This document shows, one piece after another, positions 13,101-37,063 of a DNA stretch of 64,000 nucleotides (the first letter of the stretch is position 1; each line of letters opens with the position of its first letter). Both the position numbers and the translations under genes were made by a program. The stretch covers positions 590,001 to 654,000 of the forward strand of contig CAWZYM010000380.1 in the NCBI GenBank assembly GCA_963966185.1, written 5' to 3'. The notes below the pieces were generated by a model. That model had not been told where the DNA came from. It made no database searches and saw only the letters and a list, made by a program, of their open reading frames with translations. This stretch comes from Rhabditoides inermis. Its lineage: Eukaryota > Nematoda > Chromadorea > Rhabditida > Rhabditidae.

Positions 13101-14629
13101 CGCGCAATCGAGGCAGCGTTCACGCACCGATGTCTGTAGGTCCCAGAATCCCTGTCGCTCCGCCTTCTTGTACTTGTTCAGCTCCTTGTTGTACTCATAC
13201 GCCGATTTGATGGCCTTCATACGAAGCTCGGCCAGCTTCTTCGAATCGTTCTTGATCTGTGAAAAAAAAGAAATTACAACATCACGCATTTCATAATATT
13301 ACGTATTATACCAGTACAGACAGAATGTCACAGAAATAGTAATAAAGAATACATGAATAATTCGTACCGAGTCGAGTTCCATCTGCCTCTCGAGCATTTG
13401 TTGTTTTACGCGATCAGCGATTGCGCGTTGAAGCTCCTGTAACAAGTAACAAGCACATAGTGTACACAAATAGATTAACATGAAAACAAGTGAACTGTGA
13501 ACAGAATACCGTACAACCGTACCGTGTATAGTCCAGCGTGCTCGCTGCTCATAAGATCGTGGACTTCCACTGCGCGAAGGGCCGTCAGACCGTTCAGCTC
13601 TGCAACAAGCTCTTCATTATATAATTCGCATACAAAACAAAAACGGTTCAAGCTATATGCTACATAAAATAAATATGGACATTGCTTAAAGTTAGTTAAA
13701 CAAATATTGATTTTAAAAAATGACGTACGATGCTCATTAAGTAGCTCGGTGAGTTTGTAGTTGTGTGTGAGATGGTCCTTCTCGTGCACTTCCACCAGGC
13801 GACGCTGCATGTCCGGGTAGCGGCGCTTGAACGAAGTGATGCCCAACAGGTCAGAGATCTGCTCCTGAAAACAATACGGTCATATTGTAAACAACAACAA
13901 ACAATATTTTAAAATGTGTACCTGAAGGAACCATCGCTCGCCGGACTTGAGCGGCCACTCGTACTCGAACACATCCTTCACCTCAACCTGGAGACACGAG
14001 ATTGGCGACTAGATAGCGCGAATGAGCTTTTGAATGTAAGTTGTACTAAACATGCTGTAATTGTAAGTTTTGGTCTAAGTAGTCCGAGTGTTTTGGAAGG
14101 CAAGGCATTACAACTGGTCATACAAAGTGAGTGCGACTACGACTGGCAATGGACATATTGTTATGTTTATTGTGTTTTAACAGATAGTGTACGTAGAATC
14201 AGAATCGATTTATAAAATACAAATCACGAGCAAGTTACGCCGATGTTTTCGCCTCTCGCGCTCGCCTCGCGGTTTGCCACTATGCGCTATGAGGGCGATT
14301 TCGCCTGGCTATTTCAAATTCCTCTGCCACTGACGTGGCGAATCGCTGGCGAAAACAAGCCTATGGTATTAAGAATATTTTAAACAAGACATACCGGTCT
14401 GTGAGTGATGTCAGCCGTCATGAGGCGGCTTTGCGTGCGCTTCGACGGGGTTGCAGCCGAATCTGAAAGTCATTGAAGCCATTATTCGGAATTTAGACAA
14501 TATCAATATCATACCGTTGGTTTCAGAAGGGGCGACCGAGTCGAGCGTCTCGTCTCCAACGCCCGACGCCGACATCATACTCTCGTCGTTCAGATCAGGG
14601 AGGCGCGACGTCTCGTCTACCTCGCTCAT
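10117..14629 (-). CDS. PHF10: PHF10/BAF45a, SWI/SNF (PBAF) subunit with SAY domain and two PHD fingers
   Basis: Spliced length is about 509 aa, close to human PHF10 (498 aa). The SAY domain reads [77 protein letters not shown] basic, acidic and Pro-rich linker follows. PHD1 is [18 protein letters not shown]... and PHD2 is [18 protein letters not shown]..., with the diagnostic [12 protein letters not shown] between them. Exons (descending): 14629-14515, 14462-14395, 13987-13922, 13864-13729, 13599-13523, 13436-13368, 13256-13128, 13027-12918, 12855-12789, 12745-12674, 12508-12401, 12236-12109, 10839-10767, 10649-10536, 10483-10358, 10188-10117. The join across the 1.27-kb intron is the uncertain point: reading on at the 12109 end meets TAG, so the model uses donor AA|gtagaa and acceptor agag|C. 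That choice keeps frame and family length. The ATG directly follows an acceptor (tatcatag). Confidence 0.9.
11060..11399. repeat. Fold-back element, family A copy 1 (in PHF10 intron)
   Basis: Arms of about 105 bp (near 11060-11170 and 11288-11399) form an almost perfect inverted repeat around a pyrimidine-rich loop of about 115 bases. The arms contain aaaagtacttgcg at the outer end, gcaaaagcacatgcat in the middle and acaaacctgc at the inner end. The same ordered motifs occur in the fold-back at 46577-46955. No target-site duplication is obvious. Confidence 0.8.
12030..12054. repeat. Perfect GC hairpin with TGC loop
   Basis: An 11-bp perfect stem (AGAGAGGGCGC) with a 3-base TGC loop. The core GCGCTGCGCGC is shared with hairpins at 48768 and 48802, which have different outer stems. 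It lies inside the long PHF10 intron, about 55 bases past the exon boundary at 12109. On the minus strand a TTTT run follows it. Confidence 0.8.
14240..14360. repeat. Degenerate short inverted-repeat element
   Basis: The left end has gttttcgcc followed by further cgcc-type repeats. The right end has ggcgaatcgctggcgaaaac, roughly the reverse complement. The string gcgaatcgctggcgaaa also occurs inside the element at 42381-43002, so it is probably a relic of a related family. It lies in the intron between PHF10 exons 2 and 3. Confidence 0.4.
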
Positions 14630-14944
14630 CTATGATATAAAAATAAAATAACAAATTTGAATGTATGAAAACGGCGGCGCAAACCGGAAATACTTCACAG
14701 CTCGTCAAAACAATGCATCTCGCGCACCGGACTGTGCCGTCCAAAAATATTCTTCTAATATGCATTATTGGCACACGCTCATGCACATCATAAGCTAATT
14801 ATTCAAATAATTATACTGAAGATTTTTCGCCACATAGTAATTGCATGTCATTTTTACAGATAGCAAATGCGAGCGAGTGGTGACGAGCCATCGTCCGTGA
14901 TGACCTGGCCGAAAGAATGAGTTTATTGAAAACGAAGTAATACG

Positions 14945-15382
14945 GGCAATTACAAAAGTGCGGCATGCGGCATGACATATACCGCATGCCGCATATGCCG
15001 CATTTTAGAATTAGACTTTCCGTTCGGGACCATTCTGATCAGTTGTTTAGTTTCGGTCCAGTGTCGTCCTATTGTTTGCTAGTTTACATAGTTAGTTGAA
15101 TTTGCATAATATACAGCAAGTGTTCCGTGATAACCGTTCATGTATTCATGGATGTTATCCTTGATTTTTGAAGGGAAACATACTTTAAAACACTTCACTC
15201 AACATTCAAAACAAATGAAAATACATCATTTTGTTCAAACACAATCAAAAGCACAATCAGATTAATTATATCACTAATGACACTACATGCACTCACTACA
15301 TGTATGCCGCATTTAGAATACTGCAATCAGGAAACTAAAATGCGGCATGCGGTGTATGCCATGTCGCACTTTTGTAATTGCC
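14945..15382. mobile_element. 438-bp MITE with perfect 9-bp target-site duplication
   Basis: The termini are inverted repeats starting GGCAATTACAAAAGTGCG. The element is flanked on both sides by AGTAATACG (14936-14944 and 15383-15391). A 9-bp duplication is typical of Mutator-like (MULE) elements. The interior has repeated gcggcatgcgg/ccgcatgccgc blocks and no coding capacity. It lies just upstream of PHF10. Confidence 0.85.
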
Positions 15383-15391
15383 AGTAATACG

Positions 15392-17293
15392 GCTAATTTT
15401 ATTTGGCATGTATAGTTTTGTAAGCAGTGCTATTCAAAGATATTTTTTGATATCATAAACACAAACTATTGATCAAAACAAATCAACAATTGAACAGCTG
15501 ATCAAACCAATCAACAATTGAATTTTTGTGGCGTCTGTGGGACGCGTTGTGGCGTGTTCGTGGTGAGATTGACGAAACACGCCACAATTTGACGCGCAAG
15601 TACCGCCCACAATGAGCGCAGCGGCCGGCTGGTTCGATCAATAGCTTTGTACAAAAATTTGCGTACTTTCCGTTGCTCTCACTATGTTAATCATTTGTCG
15701 CTCACTTCCGCTCACTGCCCGCAACTAGTACACTTCCTCGCCACGCCACACGCTCCCACTCGAATATCGTATCCGCGACGACCCAAATAGTGAGTGCAGT
15801 GTGGTGGTGAGTGTGTGTGTGTGTGGGCCGTCGCATGTCACCACCACCCGAATCGATCGACTTGCATCCATCGCTCCCTTTCTTCCTTCTCTCACTCAAT
15901 CCATATCAGCCTCCCCGCTCCCAGGGCGTCGATTGTTGTGCTGCTGCAGCGTGCTGGCCATGTGACTACGACCACTCGCCCCTCCCGATCGATTCTGCTC
16001 ACATAGTGTCTGTCTGGTTCAGTACCGCGTGGAAAGTTTCCCGTTTGTGGTAGTTTGCCTCGAGGAATCGAGAGTTCGACTCGTATCGATTGACGATTCA
16101 CGTTGGCCGCAGAGTGCAACACGTGCCGTGTGCCCCGCTCACGCAGGTGAAAGTGCAGCCATGTCTCTCTGCCCCTGCTTCCGCATTACCTTGTATGAAG
16201 CTCTTTACTTTCGGGAGTGTCGTTCGTCGTGCACAATCTATAATTCCCAGTCTACTTCCTCCTCTTCTCTTCTACATCTTTCTCCCGCTTTGCACCTCCC
16301 TCCATTCGCTTGAAGTGAGGTGACCGCGCTTATCAGCGTAATGTCGAGACTGGCCCTGTGTGGCTGGCTGGGTCGTGTCTCCGTTCACCCATTTGTGTTC
16401 CCGAGACGTGCGTGCGTACGCATACATCGTATAACTTGCGAAACGGCGGTCTGTCTGTGTGAATACCTGTTTCTCCCCACTAGACAGTGTCACTGCACGC
16501 GCCGCCGCCAGAAGCAGCCACATCATCGCTACATCCTTCGTTGCAATCTTGCACAAAATTATTATATTCCGTTTGCATTCAGCTCAACATTTCTCGTCAA
16601 AAACATTATGTTGACCAATAGTTCTACAGTACCCTGAAGTCTTAGACAGTGAAAATTTCATTACACGTTCACATGAAACTCATATGCGAGCCCACTATAC
16701 GTGCTAGTGTGGCTGTGTCACATAATTGTCGTCTCTCGTCTCTAGAGACACTCGATCTCTGCTCGCCTATAGCGATCCCCCTAATTCGCACACACTCGCC
16801 CTGAAGTGCGCCTGCTTGGTGATCGTGACGTGTGGGGTGGCGGGGACTGTTTCAGTCGGGGCAATGAATGAATGTCGGTCATCGCGCTTCGGTCTGCGCC
16901 CTCCCGCATTCGTCCGCGCTCTGCCCCCTCTCTCTCACCTGGTGTGTTTGCACGCGTGACAGTGGTGCTGACCGGCGGCGAGAGTGTGCACCCGCCGCCG
17001 CCGCCGCCTGTGACCCCAGTTGACCCCCACGCCCTCGCTCTCACCCCATTATCGATCTTTTGTGGTGAGCGCGCAGCATGCGTGGGTGTGAGGACGCGCT
17101 AATGACCCTTTAGTACCACATGCACTCGTTAGCTCCATATATTCACTTGCTTCCTTGGTCTATTGATTGTCTCTTCGTGGGAACGGCCCATATTTTCAAG
17201 TCTCGTGTGTGTGCGCGCGTTTCGTTATCGGACTGGAGTGAGTGTGTGCAGAGCCATGGACGAATTTGGCCCCTAGCACCGCACTCCACCCGA

Positions 17294-17329
<36 letters not shown>

Positions 17330-17643
17330 GCAACGACTCACTAGCACAATCTAGTATCTAGTCGGCTGTCCCTGTCCCTGTTTTTTTTTCTCCCTACACT
17401 TTTGACCCACGCCTACGCATCGTATCACTTCTTCCTTTGGTTATTGTACGATTGTGTACAACTACCGGTATACGTCTTATCGTCGCTGCTACTGCAGTTT
17501 TTATGGATTGCGCGATAGTCATGCTCGTTCCTGCGTGTACCTGTACTGTTTCGCAACCGATGTTTCTAAATGTCTTCACCGAACATTGATTGATTGTAAC
17601 GAATCTATTGACGAACTCGCTTGCAGTCTTCTCTCGGTTGCCG
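15392..17643. other. Intergenic region upstream of PHF10 and FBXO11 (divergent)
   Basis: No coding exon was recognised. The sequence contains (GT)n, (CT)n and (CCG)n tracts and short open frames without family resemblance. It should hold the promoter and any 5' UTR exons of FBXO11, whose ATG lies 18 bases after an acceptor (cttgcag). A candidate fold of direct repeats at 15486-15525 (atcaacaattga) is minor. Confidence 0.4.
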
Positions 17644-30497
<12,854 letters not shown>

Positions 30498-31307
30498 GGA
30501 GAAGGAGAAAGAGAAGAAGAAGAAGAAGAAGAAGGAGGAGGAGGAGAGACTACCTCAGAGCATAATGTCCCCGTTCCCCTATCGTATCCCCCTGCGTTCC
30601 CTACTGTGATCAGAGAAAAAGAGAGAGAGAGCAGAGATATCTATGCGTAGCGCCCTTAGGTAGTAGAGAGTATTACATTGTGTTCTATGATTACTATATA
30701 TTTAGAATATCTCTATTGTGTGTCGGTCACCCTCGTTTCCCCCTCTTTCACACAGAGTGTTTCTATCTCGGTTCTAGTGTTGCTTATTTGGAATTGGGGA
30801 GGAGTGAGTGGTGTGTGTGTGTGAATTTTCTCATTGTTCCCACTTTTTCATCTTCACATCTCTGTTGTTTTACTAACTCGTCTCATGTTCTTGGATTAGT
30901 GTTGTGTCTGACTTGTGCCCTCTTTCTCGCTTCGGCCCTATTTGAATATCGATCGATTGATCGATCGATAGCCCTGCTTTCTCTCCCCCTCTCGCTTCGT
31001 TTCGAAGTCAATCGATAGTGATTTACACCAGTTCTTTCTCCCTTCGCGCGTGTTTCTTCATTTAATGAATTTCTATGATAAGAAGTGTTTAACGTTGTCT
31101 CGTTCTCTTATTATTTTTCGTCTTTGTCTCGCAAGATTCATTAGTGTTGATATAATTTTTGAAAATGTATTTTCATAATAAAAATAAAAGACTACGATAT
31201 AGTAGCTTTTTTGATATGATGAAGAACGATTGTTTCCAGTTCAGTAGTTGTTTATTTCAATCGAAAGTACAACAGATACAGATATATACGGATTACTGTC
31301 GAGCCAA
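30498..31307 (+). other. FBXO11 3' UTR and flank
   Basis: AATAAA motifs at about 31177-31190 (cataataaaaataaaag) are the likely polyadenylation signal, giving a 3' UTR of about 0.7 kb. No other gene is seen before the transposon block. Confidence 0.6.
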
Positions 31308-31336
31308 CCCACATTGAGTGAATGGACAGTCTGACG

Positions 31337-32284
31337 AGGAGTGTAGTAGGGGCCACACCTTCGGATTCGTACCAAATCGATAGAATACCTTAGTTAGGAC
31401 CCTAGCCATCGATTTGTGGTGTCCGAATTTCCTAAACGAACTATACGTTTCCGGTACGAAAACGTACAGGGCTCGTTTTTCGCGTTCCTCTCACCCTACC
31501 CGGCGGTCGAAGACCGAGCCGTTGTGGCCTAGTGGCGAAAGCGTCTGCCTGCCGAAATGACCCTCACGAGTTCGATTCCGCGCACATGGTTTTTGTATTG
31601 TCAAAAATTTATGGACTTGTACTTTCTGACCAAGTCATCATTTTCTCATGGTCCATGAAACAACTCCATCTAATAAGTTTTTTTTTCAATGAGACAGTCT
31701 TGTCGATCTCGATGCCAGATGTCTATCGTCGTAGTGACGTAGTGATATTTGCATCAGCCGTATGTAGATCGCAACTGCACCGTCTTCTGTCAGAGAAGTC
31801 CCGAACGTCGTCAAGCTACTTCACACTGTCGTATGTACTTTGATAGTGTGCGATTATTGTGTAGAATTGAAGGTTGTAATGATGCGCACGGTAGATCATC
31901 TGTGTTTCTGACAGTTGTCCTTCTTGAAGAGTAACCATCGAGTCAGTCATACCTTTCGTCAATTCTTTTCTTCCCTAACCAGTGATTGAACAGCGAGACG
32001 ATCTACCAAATGAGTTGGCAAAACAAAAATCATGTGCGCGGAATCGAACTCGTGAGGGTCATTTTGGCAAGCAGACGCTTTCGCCACTAGGCCACAACGG
32101 CTCGGTCTTCGACCGCCGGGTAGGGTGAGAGGAACGCGAAAAACGAGCCCTGTACGTTTTCGTACCGGAAACGTATAGTTCGTTTAGGAAATTCGGACAC
32201 CACAATTCGATGGCTAGGGTCCTAACTAAGGTATTCTATCAATTTGGTACGAATCCGAGGGTGTGGCCCCTACTACACTCCTCG
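31337..32284. repeat. Inverted-repeat element with about 260-bp arms, nested in the transposon
   Basis: The arms (31337-31599 and about 32020-32284) start CGAGGAGTGTAGTAGGGGCC and are nearly perfect reverse complements. They enclose about 420 bases without recognisable coding sequence. The trinucleotide TGA borders both outer ends and may be a 3-bp target duplication. Each arm carries a tRNA-like Pol III promoter pointing inward. Confidence 0.85.
31521..31585 (+). repeat. tRNA-like segment with canonical A and B boxes (left arm)
   Basis: TGGCCTAGTGG (31525-31535) matches the Pol III A-box and GAGTTCGATTCC (31568-31579) the B-box. The reverse-complement copy lies in the right arm at about 32033-32098. 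No closed cloverleaf is possible by eye, so this is a tRNA-derived repeat. Confidence 0.65.
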
Positions 32285-32725
32285 TGAGCGTTTTCAGTAA
32301 TCACTCAGAATGTCTGACCTAGACAAATTGAGTGTTTTGTATTTTGAGCGTTTTTCGACATTTACAAGACATTTTGAGTGATTTATGTACGATTCACTCA
32401 GATTGTCCCTAAAAATTGAAATTGTACTAAGGAATCATAGTATGACATAAAAATAATGAACAAACAATCATCGATCAACAACATTCATCGAAATGTGTAG
32501 CATGCAACATATACAATAAACGAAAATCAACAACTTATAAACTGCTTCTAAAGAGAAACGACTATGTTCAATAACAAATGTATACATATTTCTATATATC
32601 AAACATAAACATAGAAATATAAAAACTTATAAAATCTATAAATCTGACAACCATGCTTTACAAACTTATACAAAGTAACCTAAAAGACAAAGGAGTAAAC
32701 TGTGAAGTGGAATTATCACACCTGT

Positions 32726-34454
32726 TCAAAACGGCCTCCATAGAGAAGGGAGGCGAGAGGGAGGAGGGGTTGGGTAGAGCGAATCATTGGAGAAATTCCA
32801 CGAGTCTTTTGTACACTCAGCAGGCATGTGGGGCAGAAGGCTTGCATCAGAATCGGGTACCTAAAACACATGTATGTATGTACAATGTCAAACTACAGTA
32901 TACCGTACTAGAACGAAAATCAATACTCTGTAGAAACAATGAACCAACCTGTCCGGATTGCGTCTCCTGCGACATCGGCCCGGTGATCGATCCGCCTCCG
33001 ATCGAAAAGTGCTGGCTGTTCCACGGCTGCACGAACTGCGCGTTCAGGCCGAGTGGAGCAGCAACGGGCTTGTGTACCTGCAACATATTCATTACAGTAC
33101 AATCGCAAACTACAGTATACCGTACTAGAACGAAAATCAATACTTTGTAGAAACAATGAACCAACCTGTCCGGATTGCGTCTCCTGCGACATCGGCCCGG
33201 TGATCGATCCGCCTTCGATCGAAGAGAACTGGCTGTTCCACGGCTGCACGAACTGCGCGTTCATGGAGTACTGGATCAAGCTGAACGGATTGGACAGCGG
33301 CACGACCGCGGGCTCGAAATACGCGTTCTCGCCATGCGGAGCAGCAACAGGTTTATCTCCCTAAAAAGTACAATGCATATTATAAAGAAATTTAAATACA
33401 TACATACACACATTTATTAGTGTTTCAAGCTTAGTTTTTCTCACCTGCATTTCAACCATGTTGCCGGTGTAAGGGTTGTAGACGAGGTTTTGAGGGAAAG
33501 GCATTCCGACGTCCGCCTTTTCCATTGCTTCGGGACGATGGTAGCACTGAAAATATAAATTAAATACTTCAATAAAAAATCGATAATTTACAACAACTAT
33601 GTGCCAACCTGACTAGACTGTTCCGGCTGTGTCGTCTGCGCGGCTGTGTCGTCTGCGTCGTCAAGCGGATCAGCAACGGGCTTGTGTCCCTGCAACATAT
33701 TGCACAATTTCAAAATACGATATACCCAATTTTAACAAAATGGATACTTACAAACCGATACCAACCTGGCAATGTGATGCATTGTAGTTGTTCTGCTCCG
33801 ACGTTCCAGGAGTAGGTGCACTTGTTGAGTCACTTGGTGCACTTGGCGAGTCCGACTTTCCGGGCGATTCGGGACGGTCGAAGCGCTCAAAATATAAATC
33901 GAATAGCATTACCAATCATGAATAATCGATATGTCAAATTACCATAGCTGCTTTCGCAATTCGTCGACAGCGTTGCTCAAGCGTTTCTCCGGGAACATAC
34001 TTTTGCACAGCGGCACGTACTTCACCTGTCGCGTGAAGCCCGACAGACTCAAATAGAGAGATATAGTGGCTGAAAGTTCACATCAAAGCATACCGGCTTC
34101 ACGACTTTCCAGCGGCAGTTGTCTTTTCTGTATTCGGCAGAAGTCATCTGAGACAGCATCTCGCGGTGGGCGCACATTAGCCAATGTGAGAGAGACGGGC
34201 GCTTGCCGTACTTGAGCTGAAACATTAAATAACTTACCATAAATGAACAAAATGAAATAACGAAAACTAACCACCAGTCCTCGATTCGCTGATTCCAGTT
34301 TGTTGTTCGTAACGGGGATCGAGTCTAGGATGCGCGAGTGGTGATTCCATCCCTGGCGATGGTAGCGCGGTTTCAGTCCACCCACTTCGTTCCCCACCCA
34401 AAACTTCTCGATGTAGTCCACGAGAATACCGTCTTCGAACGGTGCGCCATCGTT
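32726..34454 (-). CDS. MULE transposase-related protein, C-terminal part, intron-rich
   Basis: Nine exons join in frame to about 390 codons. The first two resemble the C-terminal part of MULE transposases found in many animals: YHRQGWNHHSRILDSIPVTN then NKLESANRGLV (the W-N-H...TNN-E pattern) and SLSHWLMCAHREM. The rest is a novel Pro/Ser/Gln-rich tail with a repeated module HKPVA(A/D)P and a duplicated NAQFVQPWNSQ segment. Exons (descending): 34454-34272, 34216-34094, 34047-33943, 33885-33766, 33689-33609, 33546-33445, 33360-33166, 33077-32949, 32860-32726. No start exon was found; a tiny open piece at about 34509-34520 may precede. It could be a truncated transposase gene or a host-recruited one. 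The catalytic DDE part is absent. Confidence 0.6.
32870..33250 (-). repeat. Tandem duplication of an exon and its flanking intron
   Basis: The coding block NAQFVQPWNSQ...QETQSGQ occurs in exons 33360-33166 and 33077-32949. The intron sequence after each copy is also nearly identical (shared gtactagaacgaaaatcaat). The duplication is therefore recent and included non-coding sequence. Confidence 0.85.
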
Positions 34455-35326
34455 CTGTAAAATAACGCAATAAGAACCAACAAAAATATATGTTGTAGAC
34501 TCACCTCGAGCTGCGTCTAACGGCAGACTTGTCTGCCGTCATGCTGACACAGAGATTATGATCAATAACCTATAATATGCAGTTGAAACAGCAAATAAAA
34601 AAACAAAAAAAATATTGTAACAATTGTGTTTTCATACACATAATTCACTACGCACTTTATTTGGCACAATTAAACACTATCGAGGATACACTGATACACT
34701 AACGAGGATTAAAAACATATTCAAAAGAAAGGTTCAAATAAACTTTAAAACCTTAAAAAAAAAACCAAAACTCAACCAAATTTAAAAACAACATATCGAT
34801 TTATGTTAGATTTTCATACAATGTATTATTGTTCTTATTCATCTGAATATTCCGAACAACAAACATTTAGTTTCAAACTCGTGTTTGAAGATCGTTTTCA
34901 TTGTTGTATCTTGTATGCTTACATTAATCATTAATCATACTTGTAAATTCTTTACACTCAATTCGGTAATCACTCAAAATGTCTCCACTTTGATCTGTGC
35001 CGCAGAAAAAAACACTCAAAATGTCTCTCTCACTTTAGTTCACTCAGTCTGTCCTTTCACTCAGTGTGGGAGGTATACGATTACTGTACGTAGTTGGGAA
35101 AGTTATATTCGCAGGCACAAGGACAAGTGGTATATCGGGAGTGGGTTCGCTTGTATTGTATGGTCCCTAACATCCGACATACAACTGATTATCACGGCCC
35201 GGCGCGCGTTCACTGATTTGCGTGACAGTAGACGCACGCGACGCACACGCGACGCATCTCTCATGTTAAAGAAAAATGAGCTCATCCTCATTGTCGATTT
35301 CTAAGAGCCAGTGAACATGGTCTCTG

Positions 35327-35392
35327 TGGTCAAAAGGCTAGTGAGCGCGGCCAGTGATCTATTATTCGCAGGTTCGATTCCTTTCGCTGCAC
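35327..35392 (+). repeat. tRNA-like segment (B-box and degenerate A-box)
   Basis: GGTTCGATTCC (35371-35381) is a perfect B-box. A weak A-box (ggctagtgagcgcgg) lies about 35 bases upstream. It is probably a tRNA-derived fragment. Confidence 0.4.
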
Positions 35393-35636
35393 AAGTTTTG
35401 CTAAAATGCTTGAGCCAACCGCGACGCGAAACTGATGCGTAGCGTGCGCCTGGGTTCACCGGTCAGTGAACAAATGAGTGACACTACGGCCGGGCCGTGA
35501 TTATCACGCAATCTTTGAGAGAATCGGACACCACTGGGATCTAGGATATGAAATAGTGAAAATTTATAATGTTTTGGTGTTTTCGGTAACTAATAACTAC
35601 CAACAACGTGTTAAGCAACTTTTTTTCCGAAAATAA

Positions 35637-35975
35637 AATGATTATTTTTTGATAAGCTAAATTGGTCAAATGTCATCGAAACCAGTAGATATAACCCATT
35701 TCTGAAAAGCTCTCACAATTTTGAAAAACTTTTTATATAGAAAAAAATTGATGTTACCCAAAGGTTAAGCTTTTATAAGCAAAAATATGATTTCCTTTGT
35801 GATTATTTTTTAAATGATTATTTTTTGATAAGCTAAATTGGTCAAATGTCATCGAAACCAGTAGATATAACCCATTTCTGAAAAGCTCTCACAATTTTGA
35901 AAAACTTTTTATATAGAAAAAATTGATGTTACCCAAAGGTTAAGCTTTTATAAGCAAAAATATGATTTCCTTTGT
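35637..35975. repeat. Tandem duplication, two 164-bp units
   Basis: Units at 35637-35800 and 35812-35975 are almost identical, for example both contain ccagtagatataacccattt. They differ by about one base and are separated by about 11 bases. Confidence 0.95.
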
Positions 35976-36146
35976 AAAAAATAAATTCTTATAAATATAT
36001 GGAAGTTCGATAGCAGTCTCTAGTTTGCATTATTCAAAACTTGAAGTTGTTTTATTCAAAACTTGAAGTTGCAAAAGAAAAATTATACGAGAAAAATCGA
36101 AGGGTACGTCTTTTTTGCTACAGCCGTTTGAAAATGACCCACTCAT

Positions 36147-37063
36147 GGTGATCCATCGCAAATGGACCATAAGCAGATAAGAACCATACAAAAACTTAAT
36201 AGTTTCAAAAACTAGAAGTAATTTAAAACTTACTTTGTGTTCACAATGTTGTTGTACAACCAAATCCTAAAAAGTTATGAGCATTCAATTCTAGAAAATT
36301 TAAAAATTTCTATTTTTTGGACGTGGTGATTATCCCGCCTTCAATAGCAACTTATTTTGGTTAGTTTATGAAAATGTAACCTCTAACAAGTGTAAAAACG
36401 CTTTTGTTTAAAAAATCGAAAGGTACGTCTTATGAGATATCGGCCTTTGAATGTTGCAGACTCGCGAACATGACTGCTAACACCGAATCATACAAACACT
36501 ATAGTAATACTTTTGTGCGATGTTTATCGGATACTTATCATTTAAAAAGTTCAAAACAAACTTGTTTTCAATAATCAAATGTTTTTTTCTATGAAATATG
36601 TAGCGAATATGATCTCTGCGTCTCATATTTGTATTTGTTTATGGAAAACAAGTTTGTTTTGAACTTTTTAAATGATAAGTATCCGATAAACAAACAGTAT
36701 TACTATAGTGTTTGTATGATTCGGTATTAGCAGTCATGTTCGCGAGTCTGCAACATTCAAAGGCCGATATCTCATAAGACGTACCCTTCGATTTTTGAAA
36801 CAAAAGCGTTTTTACACTTGTTAGAGGTTACATTTTCATAAACTAACCAAAATAAGTTGCTATTGAAGGCTGGATAATCACCACGTCCAAAAAAGTAGAT
36901 TTTTTTTTAAATTTTTTTGAATTGAAAGCTCATAACTTTTTAGGATTTGGTGGTACAACAACATTGTGAACACAAAGTATGTTTTTAATTACTTCTAGTT
37001 TTTTTAAACTATTCAGTTTTTGTATGGTTCTTATCTGCTCATGGTCCATTTGCGATGGACCAC
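36147..37063. repeat. Large palindrome: about 425-bp arms around a 70-base loop
   Basis: The left arm (36147-36570) and right arm (36643-37063) are reverse complements with a few differences. The centre reads caaacttgttttc ... gaaaacaagtttg. The outer tips contain a short piece of the retrotransposon coding sequence (the atccatcgcaaatgg region). The palindrome therefore arose by inverted duplication that includes the retrotransposon's 5' breakpoint. Confidence 0.9.

Larger units (their letters stand above)
31308..35071. mobile_element. MULE-like DNA transposon with terminal inverted repeats
   Basis: The left terminus CCCACATTGAGTGAATGGAC and the reverse complement of the right terminus (CCCACACTGAGTGAAAGGAC) match over about 27 bp. 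Both ends carry repeated subterminal copies of (t)gacattttgagtg-like motifs. Between them lies a minus-strand spliced gene with a MULE-type transposase segment (32726-34454). A 0.95-kb inverted-repeat element is inserted in the left part. Near-identical tatacg-gattactgt strings occur outside both ends but not immediately adjacent, so the target-site duplication is unresolved. The 5' part of the transposase was not found, so the copy is probably decayed or the gene partly domesticated. Confidence 0.65.
35072..36146. other. AT-rich spacer with repeats, no gene seen
   Basis: Contains a tRNA-like segment near 35327-35390 and a 164-bp tandem duplication at 35637-35975. No coding sequence was recognised. 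A short open frame at 34885-35304 has no family resemblance and covers the transposon end. Confidence 0.5.
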
